In this document: in pieces, positions 34,301 to 42,530 of the stretch
How the letters are laid out: each line of letters starts with the position of its first letter
Numbering within the stretch: position 1 is the first letter of the stretch
Assembly (NCBI GenBank): GCA_021770615.1
Contig: JAETQR010000019.1
Span: forward strand, 20,948 to 84,947
From: Lachnospiraceae bacterium
GTDB lineage: Bacteria; Bacillota_A; Clostridia; Lachnospirales; Lachnospiraceae
DNA: 64,000 bases
Reading direction: 5' to 3'
Made by a program: the position numbers and the translations under genes
The notes under the pieces: generated by a model
What the model was told of the DNA's origin: nothing
Databases searched by the model: none
Seen by the model: the letters and a program-made list of their open reading frames with translations, nothing else

Positions 34301-35353
34301 ATGGACGGTAAAATGAAAGTGGCAGTGATGAACGGAATCGGCCAGATTGGTTTTGAGGAGAGGGATATCCCGAAGCCAGAGGCAGATGAGGTTCTTGTAA
34401 AATTGGAATATATAGGCATCTGCGGATCGGATATGCATTATTATGAGACAGGAGCAATCGGAGATTATGTAGTGGAGCCTCCATTCGTACTGGGACATGA
34501 GCCGGGGGGAGTGGTCGTCGAGGTGGGAGCGGGCGTAAAGCATCTTAAGGCCGGTGACCGGGTAGCATTGGAACCTGGAAAGACATGTGGGCATTGCGAG
34601 TTCTGCAAAGAAGGGAAATACAACCTGTGCCCGGATGTTATTTTCTTTGCGACTCCGCCGGTGGACGGTGTGTTCCAGGAATATGTGGCACATGAGGCGG
34701 ATCTGTGCTTCAAGCTGCCGGATAATGTCAGCACGCTGGAGGGGGCATTGATCGAGCCTCTGGCTGTCGGCTTCCATGCGGCGATCCAGGGTGATGCACA
34801 TCTGGGTCAGAAAGCGGTTGTTATGGGTGCAGGCTGCATCGGCCTGGTATCTATGATGGCTCTGAAAGCAAGAGGTGTGTCAGAGGTGTATGTAGTGGAT
34901 ATTATGGATAAGCGTCTGGATAAGGCCATGGAATTGGGGGCTGCAGGCGTAATTAACGGTGCGAAGGAAGATGTCCTTGCAAAGGTGCAGGAGTTGACGG
35001 GCGGCAAAGGAGCGGATCTGGTCATTGAGACGGCAGGCACCCAGGTTACTACAGTTCAGGCAATTCACATGGCGAAGAAAGGTTCCGTCATTGTTCTGGT
35101 GGGATATAGCAAGAGTGGTGAGATGACGCTGCCGATGAGCCTTGCACTTGACAAAGAGCTTACCTTTAAGACGGTATTCCGCTACCGTCATATCTATCCC
35201 CTCGCAATTGATGCTGTTGCATCCGGCAAGGTGGATCTGAAGGGGATTGTTACAGACATATTCTCGTTGGATGAAGCCCAGAAGGCTATGGATTACAGCA
35301 TGAATCATAAGGCGGACATTGTAAAAGCAGTGATCAGGATTACAGAGGAATAG
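34301..35353 (+). CDS. Zinc-dependent polyol dehydrogenase (MDR)
   Basis: This 350-aa medium-chain dehydrogenase has catalytic zinc ligands Cys41 and His66/Glu67 (GHEPGG), structural zinc cysteines 96, 99, 102 and 110, and the NAD-binding VVMGAGCIG followed by an acidic VVDIMDKR that favours NAD. It is of the sorbitol/xylitol dehydrogenase type, oxidising a polyol to a ketose. AGGAGGTAGTACC gives a strong start; the next gene follows 14 bp later. Confidence 0.92.
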   Translation: MDGKMKVAVMNGIGQIGFEERDIPKPEADEVLVKLEYIGICGSDMHYYETGAIGDYVVEPPFVLGHEPGGVVVEVGAGVKHLKAGDRVALEPGKTCGHCEFCKEGKYNLCPDVIFFATPPVDGVFQEYVAHEADLCFKLPDNVSTLEGALIEPLAVGFHAAIQGDAHLGQKAVVMGAGCIGLVSMMALKARGVSEVYVVDIMDKRLDKAMELGAAGVINGAKEDVLAKVQELTGGKGADLVIETAGTQVTTVQAIHMAKKGSVIVLVGYSKSGEMTLPMSLALDKELTFKTVFRYRHIYPLAIDAVASGKVDLKGIVTDIFSLDEAQKAMDYSMNHKADIVKAVIRITEE

Positions 35354-35367
35354 AAGGAGAGGGTCGC

Positions 35368-36984
35368 ATGAAACTTACGATTGAAGGTTTAAGGGAACGG
35401 ACAGCCTGGGAAGCTGCGGGAATTACACTTCCATCCTATGATGTGGCCAAGGTGGCGGAAAGGACCAGGAGGGAGCCGGTATGGGTACACTTCGGGATTG
35501 GAAACATCTTCCGCATTTTCCTTGGTGGAATTGCGGATCAACTGCTGAATGACGGAAGTATGGACAAAGGTATCACCTGTGTAGAGAGTTTTGATTTTGA
35601 TCTTGTTGATAAAATCTACCAGCCATTTGACAACCTTGGGTTAAGTGTGATACTTCACAATGACGGTTCTGTGGATAAAAGAGTACTTGGATCTATGACC
35701 GAGGCGGTGAAGGCAATGCCCGGCGAGGCAGGAGATTGGGCACGCTTAAAGGAGATATTCAGTGACTCTAGCCTCCAGATGGTATCCTTTACTATTACAG
35801 AAAAGGGATACGCATTGAGGGATGCAGGCGGTGAGTATTTTGCTTATGTGAAAGCGGATATTGAAAATGGGCCGGAGAAGGCTCAGTGTGCAATGGCTAT
35901 TGTGACAGCTATGCTGCTGGAGCGCTTTAAAGCGGGCGGAGCTCCGCTTGCACTGGTGTCTATGGACAATTGTTCCAGGAATGGGTCGGTTCTTCGCAAC
36001 TCCGTCCTGGAGATGGCGGCGGCATGGAAGGAAAAGGGATATGTGGAAGATGCGTTCATAGAATATATCGGTGATGAAGGGAAAGTGGCTTTCCCATGGA
36101 CGATGATCGATAAGATCACACCGCGTCCAAGTGAGGAGATCGCAAACGAGCTTGAAGGGTCGGGTGTTGAAGAAATGCATCCGGTGATCACGTCCAAGAG
36201 GACTTATATTGCACCGTTTATCAATGCCGAAGGCCCCCAATACCTAGTGGTGGAGGACAATTTCCCAAATGGGCGTCCTCCGTTGGAAAAGAGTGGTGTA
36301 TATATGACAGACCGGGCTACCGTCAACAAATCAGAACGTATGAAGGTGACGGCCTGCCTGAACCCTGTGCACTCCGCACTGGGGCCGTACGGATGTGTCC
36401 TGGGGTATACGCTGTTTTCTGACCAGATGAAAGACCCGGCGTCCCTCAGGTTTGCGGAGGCAATCGGTGCAGAGGGAATGGAAGTTGTGCCAGATCCGAA
36501 GATTATTTCTCCTAAGGAATTTCTGGATGAGTGTCTGTATGAGCGGTTTCCGAACCCATATCTGGGCGACACGGTGCAGAGGCTTGTGACAGATATTTCC
36601 CAGGGGGTTGGGATCCGTTTTGGGGAGACGGTAAAAGCATATGTAGAAAGAGACGGAGACGCCGGTAAATTAAGGGCTATCCCCTTTGCCATCGCAGGCT
36701 GGCTCAGATATTTGCTTGCAATTGACGATGAAGGGAACCGTTACGAGCTGTCTCCGGATCCGATGAATGAGGAACTGGGTGCGCAACTTTCTGGTGTAGT
36801 TGTCGGGGATCCGGAAAGCCTTGGAGACAAGGCAAAGAAGATCCTGTCTAATGTCAATATTTTCGGTGTGGATCTGTATGAGGCGGGCATCGGAGAGCGG
36901 ATTGAGGAGATCCTGCGGTCTGAGCTGAAAGGGCCGGGGGCAGTCCGGAAGGCACTGGATACATATCTGCCGGCAGATCAATAA
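35368..36984 (+). CDS. Mannitol-dehydrogenase-family long-chain oxidoreductase
   Basis: This 538-aa protein has an N-terminal Rossmann domain (VWVHFGIGNIFRIFLGGIAD) and the polyol long-chain signature K-x5-N-x2-H as Lys326, Asn332 and His335 in KVTACLNPVH. Relatives interconvert mannitol and fructose, arabitol and xylulose, or mannonate and fructuronate; the substrate here is unknown. GAAGGAGAGGGTCGC precedes the start. It is the third dehydrogenase of an operon that encodes no kinase, so later steps must be elsewhere. Confidence 0.92.
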   Translation: MKLTIEGLRERTAWEAAGITLPSYDVAKVAERTRREPVWVHFGIGNIFRIFLGGIADQLLNDGSMDKGITCVESFDFDLVDKIYQPFDNLGLSVILHNDGSVDKRVLGSMTEAVKAMPGEAGDWARLKEIFSDSSLQMVSFTITEKGYALRDAGGEYFAYVKADIENGPEKAQCAMAIVTAMLLERFKAGGAPLALVSMDNCSRNGSVLRNSVLEMAAAWKEKGYVEDAFIEYIGDEGKVAFPWTMIDKITPRPSEEIANELEGSGVEEMHPVITSKRTYIAPFINAEGPQYLVVEDNFPNGRPPLEKSGVYMTDRATVNKSERMKVTACLNPVHSALGPYGCVLGYTLFSDQMKDPASLRFAEAIGAEGMEVVPDPKIISPKEFLDECLYERFPNPYLGDTVQRLVTDISQGVGIRFGETVKAYVERDGDAGKLRAIPFAIAGWLRYLLAIDDEGNRYELSPDPMNEELGAQLSGVVVGDPESLGDKAKKILSNVNIFGVDLYEAGIGERIEEILRSELKGPGAVRKALDTYLPADQ

Positions 36985-36987
36985 ATG

Positions 36988-37049
36988 CAACAGTGGACAA
37001 GTGGGAGACGCTTCGCAAAGAGGCAGTCTCCCATCTGTTAACTGTTTTT
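36988..37049 (+). terminator. Terminator of the polyol operon
   Basis: A long imperfect hairpin pairs TGGGAGAC (37002-37009) with GTCTCCCA (37026-37033), with outer AACAGT/ACTGTT pairing, and ends in TTTTT. It overlaps the 3' end of the convergent zinc-ribbon gene. Confidence 0.75.
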
Positions 37050-37454
37050 AATAAATGTAGTGCCACATTTGGGGCACCGCACTTCAATCCGCCCTTTTCC
37101 TCTTGGGATCCGGATCTTCTGCCTGCATCCCGGGCATCTGTATATATGATGTGTTTTCCGTTGGGCAGCCATGCCTTTCTGACGGGAAAACCAGCTGCGT
37201 ATCCTGACAGTCTTGTTCAGAAAGGCCTGGTTCTCAGCGGAACGTTTATAGATATTTTTGGAAAACATCCTGAAATATGCATAGATGATGCAGGCCCAGG
37301 ATATGAGGAACAGGGTGTAGTTGTCCCTAAGGTTTGAAAGAAGCATGGCAAGAAGTCCTGCCCCGATCGTCCATTTCCCCAGAGTATCCATTCCATATCT
37401 TCCATACATAAAACGTGTGAGTTTTTCTCTCAAATCAATCACCTTCCCGATCAT
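37038..37454 (-). CDS. Zinc-ribbon membrane protein
   Basis: I prefer the start at 37454 (MIGKVIDLREKLTRFMYGRYGMD), behind GGAAGGA; an in-frame ATG exists at 37505. The 138-aa protein has two hydrophobic helices near residues 28-62, a basic loop, then a C-terminal zinc ribbon with CPGC and CPKCG pairs. Similar small proteins are frequent in Lachnospiraceae; function unknown. It stands alone on the minus strand. Confidence 0.75.
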   Translation of the reverse strand: MIGKVIDLREKLTRFMYGRYGMDTLGKWTIGAGLLAMLLSNLRDNYTLFLISWACIIYAYFRMFSKNIYKRSAENQAFLNKTVRIRSWFSRQKGMAAQRKTHHIYRCPGCRQKIRIPRGKGRIEVRCPKCGTTFIKNS

Positions 37455-37673
37455 GTTGTCCTTCCGGATCATCGAATTCCATCCGGTAATGTTTATATCC
37501 ATCATACCCCGTTAGCCTGTAAAGTCAATAAACCTGCAATTAAAAAAGTATAAACTATAACGGAACTGTCTGTGCCATAAACCATAATTGTAAAATATAA
37601 ATTGCAACTTGGACTGGTCACCAGGGCGGGCATTTGATACAATTAAGAGAAAACAAGGCGGGAGGGAGAAATT

Positions 37674-38960
37674 GTGGAAGAGTTAACGAGACTGATCAGG
37701 GAGGATATGAAACCGGCGCTCGGAGTGACAGAGCCGGGCGCTATTGCATTTGCGGTGGCAAGTGCGAGAAAACATACGAAAGGTGAAGTGAAAAGAGTCA
37801 GGCTGGCCTTAAATTCCGGTATGTATAAAAATGCTTTTACCTGTGGAATTCCGAACTCCCAACGTTATGGCAACCTCTATGCCGCAGCGCTTGGGGCGGT
37901 GGCGGCAGATGCGGACGCGGGACTTGAGTCTCTGGCCCGGATTACGCCAACGGATGATGAAAGGGCGGCGCAGCTGGTGTCTGCCGGCAAGGTGGAGGCA
38001 GTCCTTGACCATATCGGTTCTGATATAACGATCGATGCTGTCGTCGAGACAGAAGAGGATATCTGCACAGTGCACATTCGGGGGAGCCATACAAATATCA
38101 CAGGAATTGAGAAAAACGGTGAATATATAGAAGGGCGTCCCTGTGCCGCCAAGGAGGAAGGCAGTGGGGAAGCAGCAGAAATGCCGGTCATCCATACTTA
38201 TACGCTGCATGAGATCCTGGAGTATGTCCGTTCCGTACCGGAAGAAGAGATCAGCTTCATTGAGGAGGCATTTTCTATGAACCTGGAGCTTCTTAAAGAG
38301 GGGCTTCGGTCGGACAGGACAATATTTACAAAGCAGCTTTTAGAGGAAAACGGAAAAGAAATTATTTCCGAAGATGTGAAGGCAACTGCACAGCTTTTGT
38401 GTAACGGGGCCATTGAAGCGAGAGTGCTCGGCCTTGGAAGGCCGGCCATGAGTATCACCGGCAGCGGCGCACATGGTATTATTGCGACGATGCCCCTTTG
38501 GGCACAGTATAAGGTGGAGTGTGGGGGTGAAGGCCGGGAGAGGCTTCTCCGTGCCGCTGCGCTCAGCTATCTCGTTACCATGTACATCAAAGAATATTCC
38601 GGCAGGCTTTCAGCTTTTTGCGGGTGCGGGATCGCGGCGGGCACCGGAATGGCGTGCGGGCTTGCCTTTATGAGGCACGCAGGGGAAACAGAGACCGACA
38701 TGGTGATCCGCAATATGGCCAGCGGCCTTACGGGCATGATCTGTGACGGCGGCAACCATGGATGTACGATGAAAGGGATTGTAGCCGTGGATGCTGCTTT
38801 TCGGGCTGTGGATCTGGCAATGGGCGGTGTATGCATTGAGGGTATCCATGGGATCAACGGTCATACGCCGGAGGAAACCATGCGGCATATGGGGCTGATC
38901 GCCTCCCCCGGAATGGTGGGTACGGAAAAGACTATTGTGGAAATTATGGAGCAAAAATAA
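37674..38960 (+). CDS. L-cysteine desulfidase-like (UPF0597/CyuA family)
   Basis: This 428-aa protein belongs to the serine-dehydratase-alpha-like/UPF0597 family. It opens with IREDMKPALGVTEPGAIAFAVA and has GNLYAAALGAVAAD, ITGSGAHGIIATMPLWA, and cysteine motifs for a labile 4Fe-4S cluster (FCGCGIAAGTGMACG, MICDGGNHGCTMKG). Members split L-cysteine to pyruvate, ammonia and sulfide. The start is GTG 37674 behind GGGAGGGAG. It has its own upstream spacer of ~170 bp and ends 11 bp before sortase. Confidence 0.88.
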   Translation: MEELTRLIREDMKPALGVTEPGAIAFAVASARKHTKGEVKRVRLALNSGMYKNAFTCGIPNSQRYGNLYAAALGAVAADADAGLESLARITPTDDERAAQLVSAGKVEAVLDHIGSDITIDAVVETEEDICTVHIRGSHTNITGIEKNGEYIEGRPCAAKEEGSGEAAEMPVIHTYTLHEILEYVRSVPEEEISFIEEAFSMNLELLKEGLRSDRTIFTKQLLEENGKEIISEDVKATAQLLCNGAIEARVLGLGRPAMSITGSGAHGIIATMPLWAQYKVECGGEGRERLLRAAALSYLVTMYIKEYSGRLSAFCGCGIAAGTGMACGLAFMRHAGETETDMVIRNMASGLTGMICDGGNHGCTMKGIVAVDAAFRAVDLAMGGVCIEGIHGINGHTPEETMRHMGLIASPGMVGTEKTIVEIMEQK

Positions 38961-38971
38961 CAGAAAGGGGG

Positions 38972-39772
38972 ATGGATATGTTCCAGAAACGAAATCGGGA
39001 ACGCCACCACAGAGGGCGGCGGAAAAAGAAAGGAAGCCTGGCTTTGCGTATTGCATTTTTCGTGTCGGCCCTTGTGTTCTGTGTGTCTGTCTGGCAGTTG
39101 GTTAAAATCGGGAAAGGATATCTGGACGGACAAAGTGAATATAAAAAACTGCGGAAGATTGTAGTGGACAGCAATGGGAATAAGGATCGGTTCCGGGTGG
39201 ATTTTTCGGAACTGCTGAATATAAATGAAGATACTGTGGGCTGGATCCGCTTCTATCCGGAACCATCAGTGATCAATTACCCTATCGTTCAGGGGAAGGA
39301 GCAGGAGTATTATCTGCACCGGACATTTCAAAAAAAGGAAAATGCTTCCGGGGCCATTTTCCTTGATGTGGAAGCAAGTTCGGATTTCCGGGATAAAAAT
39401 ACGATCATCTACGGACACCGGATGAAAGACGGCTCCATGTTCCGACATCTTCAGGATTACAGTGAGAGGGAGTTCTGGGAGAAAAATCAATATTTTTATA
39501 TTTATACTCCGTACGGTACAGAAATTACATATCATATCTATTCTGTGGGGGAGGTGGACGCGATGTCAGATACGTATCTTACTTCTTTTGCTGGGGCGGA
39601 GGAATATACCGGGTTTTTGAATATGACGAAGGAGACGGCGCTGTATGATACCGGCGTGGACGTTCGGTCAGGTGATACCATCGTTACACTTTCTACCTGC
39701 ACCAGCGCCAGTGATGATCACAGGTTTGTCGTACGTGGAGTGAAAGAAAAAGAAGTGAAATTGGAGGAGTGA
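38972..39772 (+). CDS. srtB: Class B sortase
   Basis: This 266-aa enzyme has a basic N-terminus and one membrane anchor (about residues 25-45). The sortase barrel shows VGWIRFYPEPSVINYPIVQ, the catalytic His in IIYGHRMKDGSMF, the catalytic Cys in LSTCTSASDDHRFVVRG and its Arg. It is of the SrtB type, with the N-terminal helices and the long region before TLSTC. No protein with a sorting signal is seen in the window, so its substrate lies elsewhere. The 3' end overlaps the DUF951 ORF only at its weak upstream start. Confidence 0.92.
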   Translation: MDMFQKRNRERHHRGRRKKKGSLALRIAFFVSALVFCVSVWQLVKIGKGYLDGQSEYKKLRKIVVDSNGNKDRFRVDFSELLNINEDTVGWIRFYPEPSVINYPIVQGKEQEYYLHRTFQKKENASGAIFLDVEASSDFRDKNTIIYGHRMKDGSMFRHLQDYSEREFWEKNQYFYIYTPYGTEITYHIYSVGEVDAMSDTYLTSFAGAEEYTGFLNMTKETALYDTGVDVRSGDTIVTLSTCTSASDDHRFVVRGVKEKEVKLEE

Positions 39773-39777
39773 TATTT

Positions 39778-39966
39778 ATGGCGTACCATTATGAAGTGGG
39801 CGATATCGTGACACTGAAAAAGCAGCATCCCTGTGGCAGCAAAGAATGGGAGATCCTCCGTGTGGGGGCGGATTTCCGGTTAAAGTGCAAAGGCTGCGGG
39901 CACCAGATCATGATCGCAAGAAAACTGGTAGAAAAAAACACCAGAGATTTGAAGAAAAAGGCTTGA
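39778..39966 (+). CDS. DUF951 protein (YyzM-like)
   Basis: I start this 62-aa protein at ATG 39778 (MAYHYEVGDIVTLKKQHPCG). It has the DUF951 pattern HPCGSKEWEILRVGADFRLKCKGCG, with a CxxC pair that could bind metal. In Bacillus the orthologue yyzM lies near rpsF, as here, which supports the identity and the ancient neighbourhood. Function unknown, possibly nucleic-acid-binding. Confidence 0.88.
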   Translation: MAYHYEVGDIVTLKKQHPCGSKEWEILRVGADFRLKCKGCGHQIMIARKLVEKNTRDLKKKA

Positions 39967-40014
39967 AACAAGTACCTGCCTGTGGTATCATGTTTAATTG
40001 TGATACACTATAAT
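39963..40014 (+). promoter_or_regulatory. Promoter(s) of the rpsF-ssb-rpsR operon
   Basis: TTGAAA (39963-39968) and TATCAT (39986-39991) are 17 bp apart. A separate TATAAT stands at 40009-40014 but without a good -35. Both precede the rpsF start by 80-105 bp. Confidence 0.6.
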
Positions 40015-40035
40015 CTGCAGAGTTACTTTGCAGAT
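40013..40035 (+). promoter_or_regulatory. Leader hairpin upstream of rpsF
   Basis: ATCTGCA pairs perfectly with TGCAGAT around a 9-nt loop. A leader where S6:S18 autoregulation acts is known in many bacteria, but I cannot see its full consensus, so only a hairpin is claimed. Confidence 0.4.
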
Positions 40036-40095
40036 ATCCTTGCTCCCACATAAGCTGAGCGGGGGCCAAAAGACCAAAAGGAGGTGCAGGACGAC

Positions 40096-40383
40096 ATGAA
40101 CAAATATGAATTAGCTGTTGTTGTCAGTGCAAAAATCGAAGACGACGAAAGAGCTCAGGTGATCGAAAAGGTAAAAGCATTAGTAGAACGTTTCGGCGGC
40201 AAGATCTCTGACGTTGATGAATGGGGTAAGAAGAGATTAGCTTACGAGATTCAGAAGATGAAAGAAGCATACTATTATTTCATCCACTTCGAGTCTGATG
40301 CTGAGACTCCGGGCGAAATCGAGCAGAGAATTCGCATCATGGATAATGTCATCAGATATTTATGCGTTAGACAGGAAGCATAA
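40096..40383 (+). CDS. rpsF: 30S ribosomal protein S6
   Basis: This 95-aa protein reads MNKYELAVVVSAKIEDDERA, with WGKKRLAYEIQKMKEAYYYF and a short C-terminal tail, the normal length for S6. S6 binds 16S rRNA together with S18, encoded two genes downstream. ATG 40096 is chosen over the in-frame GTG 40084, which overlaps the AAAGGAGG ribosome binding site. It opens the rpsF-ssb-rpsR operon. Confidence 0.97.
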   Translation: MNKYELAVVVSAKIEDDERAQVIEKVKALVERFGGKISDVDEWGKKRLAYEIQKMKEAYYYFIHFESDAETPGEIEQRIRIMDNVIRYLCVRQEA

Positions 40384-40403
40384 GCAGGAAGTAGAGGTAT
40401 TAT

Positions 40404-40859
40404 ATGAATAAAGTAATTTTGATGGGACGCTTAACAAGAGATCCGGAGATCAGATATTCACAGGGAGACAGTTCTATGGCTATCGCGAGATATACATTAG
40501 CTGTGGACCGCAGGTTCAGGCGCAGCGGGGACGGTGAGCAGACTGCCGACTTCATCGGGTGTGTGGCATTCGGCAGAAGTGCGGAATTTGCAGAGAAGTA
40601 TTTCCGCCAGGGCCTGAAGGTGATCGTGACCGGACGTATCCAGACCGGAAGCTATACGAACAAGGACGGCCAGAAGGTCTATACAACCGATGTTGTGGTG
40701 GAAGATCAGGAATTTGCTGAAAGCAAGGCAGTCAGCGACGCCAATGCAGGCGGTTTCCGCCAGGCAGCGCCCACACCGGCTCCGGCACCAGTCTCTGATG
40801 CAGGTGACGGCTTCATGAATATTCCGGATGGAATTGACGAAGAATTACCGTTTAACTAG
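40404..40859 (+). CDS. ssb: Single-stranded DNA-binding protein
   Basis: This 151-aa protein has the OB fold MNKVILMGRLTRDPEIRYSQ, FIGCVAFGRSAEFAEKYF and VTGRIQTGSYTNKDG, a Pro/Ala-rich linker, and the acidic partner-binding tip DEELPFN. It is sandwiched between rpsF and rpsR as in most Firmicutes. It coats single-stranded DNA in replication and repair. Confidence 0.97.
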   Translation: MNKVILMGRLTRDPEIRYSQGDSSMAIARYTLAVDRRFRRSGDGEQTADFIGCVAFGRSAEFAEKYFRQGLKVIVTGRIQTGSYTNKDGQKVYTTDVVVEDQEFAESKAVSDANAGGFRQAAPTPAPAPVSDAGDGFMNIPDGIDEELPFN

Positions 40860-40890
40860 AGCGCTTAGTGAAAACAGGAGGTAAAGTGAA

Positions 40891-41157
40891 ATGGCTTACG
40901 AAAAAGGCAATCGCCCGGAAGGCGGCTTCAAGAGAAGAGGCGGCGGACGCAGAAGAAAAAAGGTATGCGTATTCTGTGGGAAAGAGAATAACGAGATTGA
41001 CTACAAGGATGTAGCAAAATTAAGAAAATACATCTCTGAGAGAGGAAAGATTCTTCCAAGAAGAATTACAGGAAACTGTGCAAAGCATCAGAGGGCTCTT
41101 ACAGTAGCTATTAAGAGGGCGCGTCACATTGCCCTGATGCCATATGTACAGGAGTAA
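40891..41157 (+). CDS. rpsR: 30S ribosomal protein S18
   Basis: This 88-aa protein has [37 protein letters not shown] and [20 protein letters not shown], diagnostic of S18. It retains a CxxC pair (CVFC), the zinc-type form. GGAGGTAAAGTGAA precedes the ATG. It ends the operon and is followed by a strong terminator. Confidence 0.97.
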   Translation: MAYEKGNRPEGGFKRRGGGRRRKKVCVFCGKENNEIDYKDVAKLRKYISERGKILPRRITGNCAKHQRALTVAIKRARHIALMPYVQE

Positions 41158-41180
41158 TCATCAGTAGATCAGTTAGGTTC

Positions 41181-41208
41181 GGCGGGAAAGCTTTCCCGCC
41201 GTTTTTTG
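41181..41208 (+). terminator. Intrinsic terminator of rpsF-ssb-rpsR
   Basis: GGCGGGAAAG pairs perfectly with CTTTCCCGCC and is followed by GTTTTTTG, 24 bp after rpsR. Confidence 0.93.
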
Positions 41209-41261
41209 ATTTATGAGAACGGTTGCACAGCGCGTTTTGGAGTTATTATGAGAAAGGTGGG

Positions 41262-41841
41262 ATGATAGTTATGTGCGGGAAGAGAACGAAAAAGCAAAAG
41301 ATATTGATTGCGGATGACGAGCAGGGAATCCTGCAGCTGCTGAGGGACTATTTTGAAATACAGGATTATCAGGTGATAGAGGCGGTAAACGGCGTAGAGG
41401 TTTTGGAAAAACTCTCCCGGGAACCGGATCAGAGGCTTTATGTCCGGCGGGGATGATTATATCCTGAAGCCTTTTAGTATCGATGAGCTTGGTGCCAGGG
41501 TGGAGGCTCATCTGAGGCGCGAGAACCGCAAAAAGACAGATGGCGCGGTGCGGATCTTTGACCGCCTGGCCATACACTATGAGGAAAGAAGTATATACTA
41601 TGGAGAACAGCCTGTGGCGCTCACGAAGACGGAATATGGACTTGTGGAATTGCTGTCGTTAAATCCCGGGCAGGTGTTCAGTAAGGATCAGCTCTATGAA
41701 AAGGTTCGTGGATTTGACGGGGACGCCGACAGCAGCATTGTCACAGAGCATGTCCGCAGGATCCGCGGGAAGATCGGAAGGTATACAGACAAGACATATA
41801 TAGAGACGGTGTGGGGAGTGGGATACAGATGGATTGGCTAG
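41262..41841 (+). pseudogene. Response regulator with internal deletion and frameshift
   Basis: The N-terminal part (41262-41456) reads KILIADDEQGILQLLRDYFE up to LEKLSREPD and then goes out of frame. The remaining frame (from 41440) continues as MSGGDDYILKPFSIDELGARVEAHLRRE, followed by a complete winged-helix domain ending at 41841. The residues normally lying between (the phospho-acceptor strand and alpha3-beta4, roughly 40 residues) are missing. The upstream bases AGAGGCTTT fit the usual RGF before MSGGDD, placing the junction near 41429. The C-terminal frame alone could encode a free DNA-binding domain, but loss of phosphorylation control is certain. Confidence 0.85.
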
Positions 41842-42482
41842 AGGAAAAAGTAGAGAAACTAAAAACATTGATCCGAAATCTTTCTTTCCGGAGGGCAATG
41901 ATCGCGTATATCCTTGTGCTTGCTGTTGTTGTGTGGGGATTGTCATATCTTACCATTATCTATTGCTGGCAGCAGGAATCGGGAATCTGGGCAGAGTACG
42001 GCGGGCAGGACAGCCTGAGAAATGTTATCTTAGAAAAAGGGGTTCGGTGGGTATACCAATTGGATCCTTTGCCGGTATCGGATAATATGAAGGCGTCCCA
42101 CGTGTACCTGGTAAGGCTTATGGGAAATATGCTCATACACGCTGCTTTTCTGGGACTCTATATTTTTATGCTTCGCAATAACCAATGTGAATTTCCGGCT
42201 GCAAAGTTTTATTTCGGAGTATTTGCAGAAATGTTTTTTTTCGGTGGACTGGGATTGTGCTTGTATGGTCTCTCTGATAACCTGGTGATCGGCTATATGG
42301 CGCCCATCGTCTATTACATTACCGCTATAGGGGGCGGAAATAAATACCTGAAAATGTTCTATCCATTCTCCATGTCCATGGGGAGGTATGCAGAAAAGAT
42401 TTACCTGTTTGCAGCGGCTGTTCTTCTGCTTGCAGCGGGGATTTATTGTCGATGCCGGCGGGCGGGGGGATGGAAGGGATGA
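41829..42482 (+). CDS. Probable fusion of histidine-kinase start and ABC permease end
   Basis: Started at ATG 41829, this 217-aa frame overlaps the response-regulator end by 13 bp, as a partner kinase would. The first ~55 residues (MDWLEEKVEKLKTLIRNLSFRRAMIAYIL, a membrane helix, then YCWQQESGIWAEYG) resemble the beginning of a Lachnospiraceae sensor kinase. From about residue 60 (LEKGVRWVYQLDPLPVSDN) it switches to a four- to five-helix protein resembling the C-terminal half of an ABC-2-type permease. No kinase catalytic domain or ABC ATPase remains. I infer a deletion that joined two genes of one operon; expression is unknown. Confidence 0.6.
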   Translation: MDWLEEKVEKLKTLIRNLSFRRAMIAYILVLAVVVWGLSYLTIIYCWQQESGIWAEYGGQDSLRNVILEKGVRWVYQLDPLPVSDNMKASHVYLVRLMGNMLIHAAFLGLYIFMLRNNQCEFPAAKFYFGVFAEMFFFGGLGLCLYGLSDNLVIGYMAPIVYYITAIGGGNKYLKMFYPFSMSMGRYAEKIYLFAAAVLLLAAGIYCRCRRAGGWKG

Positions 42483-42491
42483 CATGCACAA

Positions 42492-42511
42492 GGGCCGCAT
42501 TTCGTGCGGCC
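42492..42511. terminator. Hairpin between convergent genes
   Basis: GGGCCGC-ATTTCG-TGCGGCCC separates the fusion ORF from the convergent lnbP gene. No T-run follows on either strand, so termination strength is uncertain. Confidence 0.45.
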
Positions 42512-42530
42512 CCAAACATCATGTGGACGG

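Noticed and set aside
39967..40095. Full S6:S18-type autoregulatory RNA before rpsF
   Set aside because: A hairpin is present, but I could not match the known consensus with confidence.
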